A stretch of 64,000 nucleotides of DNA from UBA2108 sp963925495 (GCA_963925495.1 CAWUST010000012.1:1-64000); one strand, 5' to 3'; positions 45,157 to 54,293 are shown, counted from the stretch's first letter. The notes: generated from the sequence alone by a model not told the origin. Program-made: numbers and translations.

Positions 45157-47303
45157 GAATAGACTTTTCAAATATTCCGTTTCAAGTATCCGATTCAGTG
45201 GAAAATGTTGAAGAATGGAAAGAGAAATTTGGAGGTGAAAAATGGGATTCACCAGAACAAATTGAAATTTCAAACCTGTATTCAAAAAAGGACATTGAAG
45301 ATCTAGAGCATTTGAGTTTTGGAGCAGGGCAAGCACCTTATTTACGTGGGCCTTATAGTAGTATGTATGCTTCAAGACCTTGGACCATTAGACAGTATGC
45401 AGGTTTTAGTACAGCGGAAGATTCAAATGCATTTTACCGAAAAAATCTTGCGGCAGGTCAAAAAGGGCTATCCGTAGCTTTTGATTTAGCTACGCATCGA
45501 GGTTACGATTCAGATCATCCTCGAGTGGTGGGTGATGTTGGCATGGCCGGAGTAGCTATCGATTCCATATTAGATATGGAAATTCTTTTTGATCAAATTC
45601 CATTGGATAAAATGTCGGTAAGTATGACTATGAATGGTGCCGTAATTCCAATTTTGGCTTTTTATATCGTAGCAGCTGAAGAACAGGGTGTAAAACAAGA
45701 TCAGCTTTCGGGAACTATCCAAAATGATATTCTTAAAGAGTTTATGGTTCGCAACACTTATATTTATCCACCTTTACCTTCCATGCGCATTATTTCCGAC
45801 ATTTTTAAATATACATCTCAGCACATGCCAAAATACAATTCCATCAGTATTTCTGGATATCATATGCAAGAAGCTGGTGCAAGTAATGATATTGAATTGG
45901 CTTATACCCTGGCAGATGGTTTAGATTATTTAAGGGCTGGTTTAAATGCCGGTTTGGATATCGACAGTTTTGCACCGCGCCTTTCATTCTTTTGGGCAGT
46001 GGGCATGAACCATTTTATGGAAATAGCCAAAATGCGTGCTGCACGAATGCTTTGGGCTAAAATCGTAAAACAATTTAATCCAAAAAACCCTAAAAGTTTA
46101 GCTCTACGTACACATTGCCAAACAAGTGGATGGAGTTTAACAGAACAAGACCCATATAATAATGTAGCTAGAACTTGTATTGAAGCAATGGGAGCAACAC
46201 TAGGTGGAACCCAATCTTTACATACGAATGCGCTAGATGAGGCAATTGCTTTACCTACTGATTTTTCGGCAAGAATTGCTCGAAATACCCAAATATATAT
46301 TCAGGAAGAAACTAATATTACCAAAGTAATTGATCCTTGGGCAGGTTCTTATTATGTAGAAAAATTAACGCACGATTTGGCTCATCGAGCTTGGGAATTA
46401 ATTCAAGAAGTAGAGGATCTGGGCGGAATGTCTAAAGCTATTGAAACGGGTTTACCTAAACTGAGAATTGAAGAAGCTTCTGCTAAAAAACAAGCTAGAA
46501 TTGATTCTGATCAAGATATAATTGTAGGGGTAAATCGATACCAAACAGAAAGTAATGAAGATTTAGAAATTCGAGAAGTTGAGAACACCAAAGTACGGTT
46601 GGCTCAAATAGAACGATTGAAAAAGCTGAGGGCAGAACGCAAAGAAGAGGCTACTCAAAATTCTTTAGATAAATTGTCAAAGGCAGCTAGTTCTGGTGAT
46701 GGTAATTTACTTGAAATAGCAATTGAATGTGCAAGAAACCGTGCTTCATTGGGTGAGATTTCGGATGCTATGGAAAAATATTTTGGGCGTTACAAAGCAA
46801 ATGTCCAATCTTTTAGCGGGGTTTATTCAAAAGAAGTTATGGGAGACAAAGAGTTTAAAATGGCGGAAGAAAAGGCAGATGTTTTTGCTAAGATTGATGG
46901 CAGGCGCCCTAGAATAATGATTGCTAAAATGGGCCAAGATGGTCACGATAGGGGGGCTAAAGTTATAGCTACTTCATTTGCAGATATTGGTTTTGATGTG
47001 GATATTGGCCCTTTATTTCAAACGCCAGGCGAGGCAGCGCAACAAGCCATAGAAAATGATGTACATATTCTGGGAGTTTCTTCCCTTGCTGGAGGGCATA
47101 AAACTCTTGTACCTCAAGTTTTAGGAGAATTAAAGAAATTAAAAAGAGAAGATATTATGGTAATTGCAGGTGGGGTTATTCCTGCTCAAGATTACGATTA
47201 TCTTTTTAAGTGTGGAGTGGCAGGTATTTTTGGTCCTGGAACCAAAATCCCAAAAGCCGCTGGGGAAATATTAGATATACTAATAAAAGGATATTCAGAG
47301 TAG
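45153..47303 (+). CDS. mutB: Methylmalonyl-CoA mutase large (catalytic) subunit
   Basis: 716 aa. The barrel has PYLRGPYSSMYASRPWTIRQYAGF (substrate channel with the catalytic Tyr), SISGYHMQEAGAS and LRTHCQTSGWSLTEQDP. The C-terminal cobalamin domain has GQDGHDRGAKVIA (the DxHxxG base-off motif), SSLAGGHKTL and AGGVIP. It converts methylmalonyl-CoA and succinyl-CoA with adenosylcobalamin, linking propionate, odd-chain fat and branched amino acids to the TCA cycle. The MeaB GTPase and the methylmalonyl-CoA epimerase are not in the window. Confidence 0.95.
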   Translation: MRIDFSNIPFQVSDSVENVEEWKEKFGGEKWDSPEQIEISNLYSKKDIEDLEHLSFGAGQAPYLRGPYSSMYASRPWTIRQYAGFSTAEDSNAFYRKNLAAGQKGLSVAFDLATHRGYDSDHPRVVGDVGMAGVAIDSILDMEILFDQIPLDKMSVSMTMNGAVIPILAFYIVAAEEQGVKQDQLSGTIQNDILKEFMVRNTYIYPPLPSMRIISDIFKYTSQHMPKYNSISISGYHMQEAGASNDIELAYTLADGLDYLRAGLNAGLDIDSFAPRLSFFWAVGMNHFMEIAKMRAARMLWAKIVKQFNPKNPKSLALRTHCQTSGWSLTEQDPYNNVARTCIEAMGATLGGTQSLHTNALDEAIALPTDFSARIARNTQIYIQEETNITKVIDPWAGSYYVEKLTHDLAHRAWELIQEVEDLGGMSKAIETGLPKLRIEEASAKKQARIDSDQDIIVGVNRYQTESNEDLEIREVENTKVRLAQIERLKKLRAERKEEATQNSLDKLSKAASSGDGNLLEIAIECARNRASLGEISDAMEKYFGRYKANVQSFSGVYSKEVMGDKEFKMAEEKADVFAKIDGRRPRIMIAKMGQDGHDRGAKVIATSFADIGFDVDIGPLFQTPGEAAQQAIENDVHILGVSSLAGGHKTLVPQVLGELKKLKREDIMVIAGGVIPAQDYDYLFKCGVAGIFGPGTKIPKAAGEILDILIKGYSE

Positions 47304-47636
47304 ATGTTTGGTGTAGGAGCAATTAAAGAAAAGCTAGAAGAAGCTAAAAGAAAGGCGGAAGAAACGAAAGTTCGTCTTGATTCTGTATATGTTGAAGGGT
47401 CCTCAGGAGATTATGCAAAAGTAGTGTCTTCTGCAAACAGCAGAATAATGCAAATAATATTGAACGATGAAGCTAAAGAATTTAGCCATGCTGAATTATG
47501 CAGACACATTCAAATTGCAACTAACGAAGCCTTAGATAAAGCTCGAGGAATTTATGAGCTAGAAATGTCTGCGGTAGCGAAAGAAGCCCTGCCAAATATT
47601 CCAGGATTAGGCGGATTGGGTGGGATGTTTAAGTAA
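47304..47636 (+). CDS. Nucleoid-associated protein, YbaB/EbfC family
   Basis: 110 aa: MFGVGAIKEKLEEAKRKAEE, then VRLDSVYVEGSSGDYAKVVSS, NEALDKARGIYELEMSA and the Gly/Pro tail PGLGGLGGMFK, the standard YbaB arrangement of two helices around a three-stranded sheet. It starts on the base after the mutase stop, so it is co-translated with an unrelated metabolic enzyme. Confidence 0.82.
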   Translation: MFGVGAIKEKLEEAKRKAEETKVRLDSVYVEGSSGDYAKVVSSANSRIMQIILNDEAKEFSHAELCRHIQIATNEALDKARGIYELEMSAVAKEALPNIPGLGGLGGMFK

Positions 47637-47731
47637 TTTTTAATAATCTCTAACCTTTTAAACGAAGTGAAAACGCTATTTCGATAGTTGGCTTTCTGCT
47701 CATTTAAAGGCAATTAGGAATAAGGATGGTT

Positions 47732-47935
47732 TTATTTTCCCAACCCTTCTAATCGCGAAATTTGATTTTTTGGAGGATTGTTTTTAAGGGCTAGTTTGTG
47801 ATTTTTCATAGCCTTTTCTTTGTCTTCTTTTTTTCTCGTAAGCTTCCGCCAAATATCAGAAAATTTATTTTTAGGATAAGTGGTTCTTTTTTGGTATTTC
47901 TTTTTTAACGAAAGACTAGGTTTGTATGAGTAAAA
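47732..47935 (-). pseudogene. TPR-protein C-terminal relic
   Basis: In the 380-base gap before terC, the minus strand reads YLAEAYEKK, then after a slip in an A7 run EDKEKAMKNHKLALKNNPPK and RLEGLGK before TAA at 47732. This is one TPR unit (xxLAxAYxxxGDxxxAxxxYxxALxxNP) with a frameshift and an upstream stop. The rest of the parent gene is gone. The other bases of the gap show nothing clear. Confidence 0.55.
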
Positions 47936-48016
47936 TTAATTCAGATAAAAAGTTTTGGATTACTTTGGTCCAAAATTGAACAACACTAATTATAAACTTA
48001 AATAATAGACAGCTAA

Positions 48017-48739
48017 ATGTTTGAAGTTTTTTTTCATGCAGAAACATATATTGCTCTTGGCACACTTACCTTTTTGGAAATAGTTTTAGGAGTGGATAAT
48101 ATAATTTTCATTTCCATATTGGCGAACAAACTGCCAGAAGAGAAAAGGGATAAAATTCGGAATACAGGTTTGTTTTTGGCCATGTTTTTCAGAGTAGGAT
48201 TACTTTTGGGAATAACATGGATAATTGGTGCATCTGAACCTTTGTTTACTATTTTCGAACATGCGGTAAGTATTAGAGATTTAATTTTATTGGGTGGTGG
48301 TCTTTTTCTTATTTCTAAAAGTACCAGCGAAATTCATCATAAAATAGAAGGTGGAGAAGAAGACCATGAATCAAATAAAGTTGTGAAAAGTGTTGGAGCT
48401 ATTTTAAGTCAAATAGTAGCGATGGATATAATATTTTCTTTTGATTCAATATTGACCGCAGTTGGACTAACCAATGAGGTTGGGATAATGATATGTGCTG
48501 TGTTGATTTCTATGTTTGTTATGATGTCCTTTGCTGGAAAAATAGCTAAATTTATTGCTGCTCATCCTACACTTGAAGTATTGGCTCTTTCTTTTTTAAT
48601 ACTTATTGGGTTCATGCTAATATTAGATGCCGTAGGGCAAAACGTGCCAAAAGGATATATTTATTTTGCCGTTTTCTTCTCCATGGGAGTAGAGATGATA
48701 AATATAAATTTGAGAAAAAAAAAGAAAAAAAAGAAGTAA
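48017..48739 (+). CDS. TerC-family membrane protein
   Basis: 240 aa with seven TM helices. Signature acidic segments LEIVLGVDNIIFISILANK (TM1) and AMDIIFSFDSILTAVGLTN (TM4-5) are the TerC metal-transport motifs. TerC proteins export manganese or protect metalation of secreted proteins. The C-terminus is a run of lysines. It converges with the barrel gene, ten bases away. Confidence 0.88.
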   Translation: MFEVFFHAETYIALGTLTFLEIVLGVDNIIFISILANKLPEEKRDKIRNTGLFLAMFFRVGLLLGITWIIGASEPLFTIFEHAVSIRDLILLGGGLFLISKSTSEIHHKIEGGEEDHESNKVVKSVGAILSQIVAMDIIFSFDSILTAVGLTNEVGIMICAVLISMFVMMSFAGKIAKFIAAHPTLEVLALSFLILIGFMLILDAVGQNVPKGYIYFAVFFSMGVEMININLRKKKKKKK

Positions 48740-48748
48740 AACTCTAAC

Positions 48749-50080
48749 CTAAAATCGATACGTCAATCCTACGTTTAGACTACCCGAATTTGATTTGAAA
48801 TCGCGGAGAAATTCATCTTGAGATTTAATTTTTTGTCTAAACACAGGTTCAAGTTTAAGTTCAAGCCCACCCATTAAGCGGTAAGAAACTCCGGCACCAA
48901 AAATGGCGTTCAATTGAACCACTCCAAATTGATCATTGGATACGGCCGAAAATAACTCTCCATTAGATGAATTAACCGTACTTACTCGGTAACCACTGTA
49001 AACAATTGCGGAACTCCCTAAAGTGGCAAATACAGATAGTTTATTGAATCGGAAGTGATAGCGAAATAACAGAGGAATTTCTATTTGGTAATTATTAGCC
49101 TGTGTTGTTATTGTATCTTGATTTGTTACTAGATAATTATCAACCACATTTTGTGGTTTATAAATTGGCTGACCATTTGGTCCTCCAGATTCTCCAGTAG
49201 GAACCCATTCGACATAGGTAAACTCCTGTTTAAGTATATTCTGGTAAATACATGTAAACCTAACGTTTGACTGATTGTAAACCAAGCCACCTTCAATATC
49301 CAAACGCTTAAACAATTGAATTCCACCAAATACTCCAATGTTGAAATTCTGGTTTCCTTGGTGCTGAGTAGAAATTAATTTCGAATCTTCTAAATTGTAA
49401 TGGAGGTCAGATAATTGTGATTCCACAACATTTGAATAGTTTTTAGTGTTTGTGTAATAGTTTTTACCCCCCGAAATGCCTGTAAACCAGTTTAAAGATT
49501 CGCGAAATTTAGATTTTGTGAATTCAGTATTAGTTTCATGAGGAAATAAGTTATTGCTAAAACTAGAATTGAATCCAAATGAAAGGAGAGATAATTTTAA
49601 AAAAGTTAAGTTTTTTGAATTTGAGATAATATTGGCGGGGTTAACTAATGAATTAGAATTCCCTTCTTTTCCATTTTCATTAACTGATGCTTTTTCAAAG
49701 TTTGGAATCGAAGCCGAAAGAATAATTTTATCTGCAATATTACTTTTTGACTGCGCTAATTCAACAATAAAAGTTGGATTAGAATTGGTTTTTGGTTTGT
49801 CTTCTGATTTTACAAATAATAATTGAGATGGATTATTCGATAAATTTTCGTTTTCAATAGAATCTGTATTCTCAGCTTTTTGTTCTGCCAGAAGAAGTCT
49901 TTGTTTTTCCTGTTGGTTTATTTGATTTAAAGCATACTTCTCTTGATTTTGGTACGAGAAATACAAGGTGGAAAATGTGATAATTGCACACACAGACAAA
50001 CCAACAACGGCCCAAAAGCTACCTTTTGTTAAACCGAAATTTCGGCTAGTATAAATTGAAGTTTGTTTAGTGTTACTCAA
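48749..50080 (-). CDS. Envelope protein with N-terminal TM helix and C-terminal outer-membrane barrel
   Basis: 443 aa from a TTG at 50078-50080, preceded by GAGGAA at proper spacing. Residues ~20-45 are one TM helix (SFWAVVGLSVCAIITFSTLYF) followed by a charged coiled coil. About residues 240-443 form a beta-barrel domain of the PorT/OmpW-like type (FNIGVFGGIQLFKRLDIEGG; last residues SLNVGLTYRF ending in Phe). The combination is often seen in Bacteroidota where anti-sigma-like anchors are joined to barrels. No sigma factor gene adjoins. Function unknown. Confidence 0.6.
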   Translation of the reverse strand: MSNTKQTSIYTSRNFGLTKGSFWAVVGLSVCAIITFSTLYFSYQNQEKYALNQINQQEKQRLLLAEQKAENTDSIENENLSNNPSQLLFVKSEDKPKTNSNPTFIVELAQSKSNIADKIILSASIPNFEKASVNENGKEGNSNSLVNPANIISNSKNLTFLKLSLLSFGFNSSFSNNLFPHETNTEFTKSKFRESLNWFTGISGGKNYYTNTKNYSNVVESQLSDLHYNLEDSKLISTQHQGNQNFNIGVFGGIQLFKRLDIEGGLVYNQSNVRFTCIYQNILKQEFTYVEWVPTGESGGPNGQPIYKPQNVVDNYLVTNQDTITTQANNYQIEIPLLFRYHFRFNKLSVFATLGSSAIVYSGYRVSTVNSSNGELFSAVSNDQFGVVQLNAIFGAGVSYRLMGGLELKLEPVFRQKIKSQDEFLRDFKSNSGSLNVGLTYRF

Positions 50081-50384
50081 AAAAATTCCTCGATTAATAA
50101 GTCTTGAAATTTACACGTTTAAGGTTGTAAAATTCAAACCTATTTTTTAAAAACACAAGGTTAAACCATTAGCGTCTTTTGAATTATATATTCTCATTAA
50201 TTTATCAAGACAAATTTAATTAAAAGAGTAACATTACCATAGCATTTAGTTAATACAAAGGTTATTTGCGCTTAAGTAATTTTAGTTGTGTCCTTAAAAT
50301 AGTTTTAGAAACGAAAAAAGATATTCTTATTCAAAACTCTAAAATTCAGTAAGAAAACGCTTATCGTTTTTATAAAAAACTAGA
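50081..50384. other. 304-bp intergenic region, no feature recognised
   Basis: AT-rich spacer upstream of the barrel gene and downstream of the SDR gene. I see no gene-like frame, hairpin terminator or convincing promoter box. Confidence 0.5.
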
Positions 50385-51089
50385 TTAGAAAGGGTTAGAT
50401 GCCCAAACTGTTAGCTCAGGAATAAAACCTCTGTCGTCCATTTCCAATGCTGAGATAGTAGCATGCGCAATTTCCTTGGGCCTAAGCTTATTATCGACAT
50501 CAACTCTTTCAACTCTTTCGGGGTTAGCGAATGCCGTTGTAACTTCACTGGGGTTTACAAGGAACACTCTAATGTTATGAGGTCTAAGCTCAGATTGCCA
50601 ACATTGGGTCATTCCTCTCAAAGCAAATTTAGAAGCAGAGTAAGGGGTTCCAGTTGGGTAACCTTTTACTCCTCCAGTGGAGGCAATATTTACAATATTA
50701 CCCTTACCATTAGTTTTAAAAATATTTGCCGCATGTTTCGCCATTATAGCTGCACCAAAAACATTAACCTGAAAAATATTTTCAAAATCCTGCCATTCAA
50801 CTTCGTTTAAAGTTTTGCGATACCCAATACCAGCATTATTTATAAGCACATCTAACTCTCTATTCCAATTAGTCTTAATCCAATCGAAAGTTGCTTCAAT
50901 ATCTTTTTCTTTAGCTACGTCGGCTAATAAATGGCTAGCGCCTATTTCATAGGCAACTGACTTCAATTTGTCCTTGTCTCTTCCTGTTATCAAAACTTCA
51001 GCTCCTTTTTCAATAGCAAGTTTAGCTATTGCTTTTCCTATTCCCGAAGAACCTCCGGTAACTAATATTTTCGAGTTTTTTATATTCAT
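50385..51089 (-). CDS. Short-chain dehydrogenase/reductase
   Basis: 234 aa classical SDR. Cofactor motif ILVTGGSSGIGKAIAK (TGxxxGIG), NNAG in LINNAGIGYRKT, active site S in NIASTGGVKG, and YSASKFALRG (YxxxK). The early Arg (TGRDKDKL) suggests NADPH. Substrate is not predictable. It sits 26 bases after yaaA on the same strand. Confidence 0.85.
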   Translation of the reverse strand: MNIKNSKILVTGGSSGIGKAIAKLAIEKGAEVLITGRDKDKLKSVAYEIGASHLLADVAKEKDIEATFDWIKTNWNRELDVLINNAGIGYRKTLNEVEWQDFENIFQVNVFGAAIMAKHAANIFKTNGKGNIVNIASTGGVKGYPTGTPYSASKFALRGMTQCWQSELRPHNIRVFLVNPSEVTTAFANPERVERVDVDNKLRPKEIAHATISALEMDDRGFIPELTVWASNPF

Positions 51090-51115
51090 TTTTTTTAAAA
51101 TAAAAAATTAAGCAT

Positions 51116-51892
51116 TCAAAATTCAAGATCTCTCAGAAAAACCCACTTATTTTCTGCGCTCATTTCTTCACTATATAAATAGCCTTCCGAATCAAATGCT
51201 TTTAACTCTTCTGGAGAGTCTATTCTATTTTTAATAACGAACCTGGCCATTAATCCTCTTGCTTTTTTCGCGAAAAAAGAAATTACTTTGAATTTCCCGT
51301 TTTTTTTATCCATAAAAACCGGTTGAATAATATCGGCTTTTAGGTTTTTTGGTTTTATACTTTTAAAATATTCTTCGCTAGCTAAATTTATTAATACTGG
51401 TTTTTCATCCTTCTCAAATTCATTGTTCAAACTCTCCGTTATTCTCATTTTCCAAAACTCATAGATATTTTTGCCGCGAGTAGTTTTTAACTGAGTTCCC
51501 ATTTCTAGTCGGTAAGGCTGAATTAAATCTAGAGGTTTAAGAATTCCATAAAGGCCAGATAAAACCCGCAGGTGATCTTGAGCGAATGTGTAATCTTCTT
51601 CTGTAAAGTCAGATTCATTTAGTCCAACATATACTTCTCCATGAAAAGATGAAATGGCCTGTTTGTTAGAAGCCTTTTTTGTTTCCGTATTCCAGTTTTG
51701 ATTTCTAAGGAAATTCAGCTCCCCTAAATTTTTACTGATATCCTGCATTTTCATTAACTTGTTCACGCTTTTCTTTTTTAATACCGACATTATTTTTTCT
51801 GAGTCAGATAAAAAAAGGGGCTCAGAGGATGTCTGAGCATTAGACTTGGTTTCGAAATTCAAAGATTTGGCGGGAGACATTACAAATAACAT
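51116..51892 (-). CDS. yaaA: Peroxide stress protein YaaA
   Basis: 258 aa from ATG at 51890-51892, chosen because MLFVMSPAKSLNFE matches the family start; a longer frame exists. Other family blocks: FHGEVYVGLNESDFTEEDY, FAQDHLRVLSGLYGILKPLDLIQPYRLEMGT split across 130-165, and VISFFAKKARGLMARF. In E. coli YaaA lowers free iron and DNA damage under peroxide. Confidence 0.88.
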   Translation of the reverse strand: MLFVMSPAKSLNFETKSNAQTSSEPLFLSDSEKIMSVLKKKSVNKLMKMQDISKNLGELNFLRNQNWNTETKKASNKQAISSFHGEVYVGLNESDFTEEDYTFAQDHLRVLSGLYGILKPLDLIQPYRLEMGTQLKTTRGKNIYEFWKMRITESLNNEFEKDEKPVLINLASEEYFKSIKPKNLKADIIQPVFMDKKNGKFKVISFFAKKARGLMARFVIKNRIDSPEELKAFDSEGYLYSEEMSAENKWVFLRDLEF

Positions 51893-51988
51893 AAAGTGAT
51901 TTAGATTCTTTAACAGCAATTACGGAACAAAATTAATTCTCAGCCGTCTATAAATAACGATAGTCGAAACATTTAAAATCCATAAATT

Positions 51989-52135
51989 ATGAATGACACA
52001 GAAAATACAATTACAATTGCCATTAAAAGAATAAAAGTAAGATTGGATAAAAGAACAGTTATTACTCTGGCAAGCTTAAAAGCACTCGATTTCTGGAAAG
52101 AAAAATACCCGCATTTAAAAATAATTTCTCAATAA
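51989..52135 (+). CDS. Small hypothetical protein (48 aa)
   Basis: ATG 51989 to TAA 52135: MNDTENTITIAIKRIKVRLD, then KRTVITLASLKALDFWKEKY, ending PHLKIISQ. Basic, amphipathic and gene-like in composition, with no overlap to any other gene. No family recognised; could be a real small protein or a remnant. Confidence 0.4.
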   Translation: MNDTENTITIAIKRIKVRLDKRTVITLASLKALDFWKEKYPHLKIISQ

Positions 52136-52224
52136 ATTAATTCAAGCGATTCCCTATCAACCTGGGAAGAGTAAACCCTGAAAAACATAAGTTTGTTCCG
52201 GTTTTTTGTTTTAATTAAAGAGAC

Positions 52225-52818
52225 TTATTTTAATGACATTTCCAAATTCAACCTCAATACACCAGCTTCAGTCAAACTATCTCTAATTTCACCAGAAAGA
52301 ACTCTTTCATAAAGCTCTTGAAAAGGAACTTTAAGAATTTGTAAATTTTCGTTTTTATCCGGATTCGATTCTTGAAAGGATAGGTCTTTTGCAACATAAA
52401 TAAATGCTTTCTCAACCGATGCGGAGTTACTCAAATCCATTTCCAAGATTAACTTCTAATCCTTTGCTACAATTCCAGTTTCTTCTAAAAGTTCTCTTTT
52501 CGCAGATTCTAAAGCGGGAGATTTTAAATTGCCATCGCCTTAAGTTATTTCTTATGAATATGCATTCATTGGATATCGAAATTGTCCCACAATCCAAGTG
52601 TTGTTTTCTTCATCTAAAGGAATAACACCAACTGCCAAATTTTGAAATTCTACCACGCCGTACACACCATTATTTCCACCGGGGTCATTTACGCTGTTAT
52701 CTTTCACCTTTATCCAAGGAGTTTTATAGACTTCTTTAGAATTTATGGTTTTCCAAGTGGAAGGATAAATTGGGAGAGGTTTTAATATTTTAGCAGCCAT
52801 AGAGTTTATGTACCACAA
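52225..52818 (-). pseudogene. Nudix hydrolase gene with three in-frame stops
   Basis: One continuous frame encodes the N-terminus (KEVYKTPWIKVKDNSV, IPLDEENNTWIVGQFRYPMN), a Nudix box (ALESAKRELLEETGIVAKD) and the C-terminal domain (EKAFIYVAKDLSF, ILKVPFQELYERVLSGEI). It is cut by TAA at 52552-52554, TAA at 52540-52542 and TAG at 52456-52458. These stand where homologues have Trp, Glu and Trp (AYS-W-EIP-E-GGG; KD-W). The box has GDG for GGG. There is no frameshift. The intact gene would be an ADP-ribose-pyrophosphatase-type enzyme of about 190 aa. Confidence 0.8.
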
Positions 52819-52856
52819 AACAAAGCATTATTTCTGGTGCAAATTAAAACAAAGTC

Positions 52857-52864
52857 TATTTTTG
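52857..52864 (+). promoter_or_regulatory. Promoter -7 box of the Smr gene
   Basis: TATTTTTG followed by CAAA and the GTG start at 52869: another box-to-start spacing compatible only with a leaderless or near-leaderless mRNA. Confidence 0.5.
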
Positions 52865-52868
52865 CAAA

Positions 52869-53435
52869 GTGAAAATTGGAGATAAAGTTCGTGTAATCGA
52901 TGAGGCCTGTCAGGGACTGGTATCAAAAATTGAACGAAATACTTTTTGGGTAGACATAGAAGGGATGGATTTCCCGTATGCGCAAACCAATTTACTTCTT
53001 GTTGAAGAATCGAATGATAACATTAGGGAAGCATATAAAAGACATTCACCAAATAATATGCCGGCAAAATTTTCGGATAAGCCTGTAAATGCAGCGTTGT
53101 CTAAAAAAGAAATTATTGAAGAACTTGGTAGGGTAAGAGGAAAACGGAACTCAAAAGGAATATTGGAGTTTGATTTACATATTCACGATTTATTGGCAAA
53201 AACCAGCCACATGACATCTGGAGAGATGCTCCATTTTCAGATTGATTATGCCGTTCATTGTTTAGAAGCGGTTATTAAAAAACGAGAACCTAACTTTATT
53301 TTTATTCACGGAATTGGCAAAGGCGTATTGCGTGCCGAGTTGCACCAGATTATTCGCTCCTACGGTTTTTCTTTTAACGATGGGTTTATGAAAGAATATG
53401 GAGTGGGAGCAACAAAAGTAGAGTTGCGAGGCTAA
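52869..53435 (+). CDS. DUF2027/Smr-domain protein
   Basis: 188 aa from GTG 52869. The N-terminal ~60 residues form a small beta domain (MKIGDKVRVIDEACQGLVSK), then a linker. The C-terminal Smr domain has LEFDLHIHDLL (DLHG-like, here DLHI) at about 95 and FIFIHGIGKGVLRAEL (HGxGxG) at about 145. Smr domains are nickases or RNA-cleaving or binding modules in MutS2 and others; this Bacteroidota DUF2027 family is separate and its target is unknown. Confidence 0.82.
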   Translation: MKIGDKVRVIDEACQGLVSKIERNTFWVDIEGMDFPYAQTNLLLVEESNDNIREAYKRHSPNNMPAKFSDKPVNAALSKKEIIEELGRVRGKRNSKGILEFDLHIHDLLAKTSHMTSGEMLHFQIDYAVHCLEAVIKKREPNFIFIHGIGKGVLRAELHQIIRSYGFSFNDGFMKEYGVGATKVELRG

Positions 53436-53528
53436 ATTAGTAAAATGGTTTTCGAGTTACCGAAGTATTGTAAAAACCTCCTTAACTAAATTTAAACTAA
53501 AAGCTATTTCTCAAAACTGGAATAAATA

Positions 53529-53536
53529 TACTTTTG
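53529..53536 (+). promoter_or_regulatory. Promoter -7 box of the peroxiredoxin gene
   Basis: TACTTTTG followed by TTGCCCG, 34 nt before the ATG at 53571. Confidence 0.5.
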
Positions 53537-53570
53537 TTGCCCGAAATTAAAACAATTTAAAACATACATT

Positions 53571-54203
53571 ATGTCAGTATTAGTTGCAAAAAAAGCCCCT
53601 TCATTTAGCGAAACAGCTATCGTAAATGGCGGCGAGGTTCAAGAAAACTTTTCATTGGATCAGTACATTGGTAAAAAACACGTTTTATTCTTTTTCTACC
53701 CAAAAGATTTCACTTTCGTTTGCCCTTCAGAATTACATGCTTTTCAATCTCGATTGAACGATTTTGAAGCTAAAGGTGTTCAAGTTGTAGCATGTTCTAC
53801 AGATACTCCTGAATCACACTGGGGTTGGTTGCAAATGGCTAAAAACCATGGTGGTATTCAAGGAATTACTTATCCAATAGTTGCCGATACAAGCAAAACA
53901 ATTTCTACTAACTACGGTGTATTAGCTGGAGATTACGATGTGAATGATGAAGGTGATTTAATTGCTACTGGTCCTATGATCGCTTACCGTGGATTATTTT
54001 TAATTGACAAAGCAGGAGTGGTTCAGCATCAAATTGTAAACAATTTTCCATTAGGAAGAAATGTGGATGAAGCATTAAGAATGGTTGATGCGCTTCAACA
54101 TTTTGAAGAGTATGGAGAAGTTTGTCCTGCAAACTGGGTAAAAGGCGAAGATGCCATGAAAGATACTCATGATGGAGTTGCAGATTATTTAGCGAAACAC
54201 TAA
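53571..54203 (+). CDS. 2-Cys peroxiredoxin (AhpC/Prx1 type)
   Basis: 210 aa. Peroxidatic Cys in FYPKDFTFVCPSE (residue ~51) with the downstream GITYPIVADTSK; resolving Cys in GEVCPANWVKG (~residue 185). It reduces hydrogen peroxide and organic peroxides, being recharged by thioredoxin or AhpF. Cytosolic. A strong terminator follows. Confidence 0.92.
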   Translation: MSVLVAKKAPSFSETAIVNGGEVQENFSLDQYIGKKHVLFFFYPKDFTFVCPSELHAFQSRLNDFEAKGVQVVACSTDTPESHWGWLQMAKNHGGIQGITYPIVADTSKTISTNYGVLAGDYDVNDEGDLIATGPMIAYRGLFLIDKAGVVQHQIVNNFPLGRNVDEALRMVDALQHFEEYGEVCPANWVKGEDAMKDTHDGVADYLAKH

Positions 54204-54226
54204 ATTTCTAAAAAATACATATTACG

Positions 54227-54259
54227 AAAAGCGCCACATTTTTTTGTGGCGCTTTTTTT
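54227..54259 (+). terminator. Terminator of the peroxiredoxin gene
   Basis: AAAAGCGCCACA, T6 loop, TGTGGCGC and a T7 run. It ends 27 nt before the -7 box of the T9SS plug gene. Confidence 0.9.
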
Positions 54260-54285
54260 GTTTCTACTCATCAAACTCAGGTTAT

Positions 54286-54293
54286 TACATTTG
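54286..54293 (+). promoter_or_regulatory. Promoter -7 box of the T9SS plug gene
   Basis: TACATTTG, then TTTC and ATG at 54298. It fixes the start at 54298 and rejects the longer open frame from 54244, which would begin inside the terminator. Confidence 0.55.

Noticed and set aside
52225..52818. Stop-codon reassignment or readthrough as an explanation of in-frame TAA/TAG
   Set aside because: All intact genes in the window end in TAA, TAG or TGA, and the stops fall at conserved residues of different kinds; decay is simpler.
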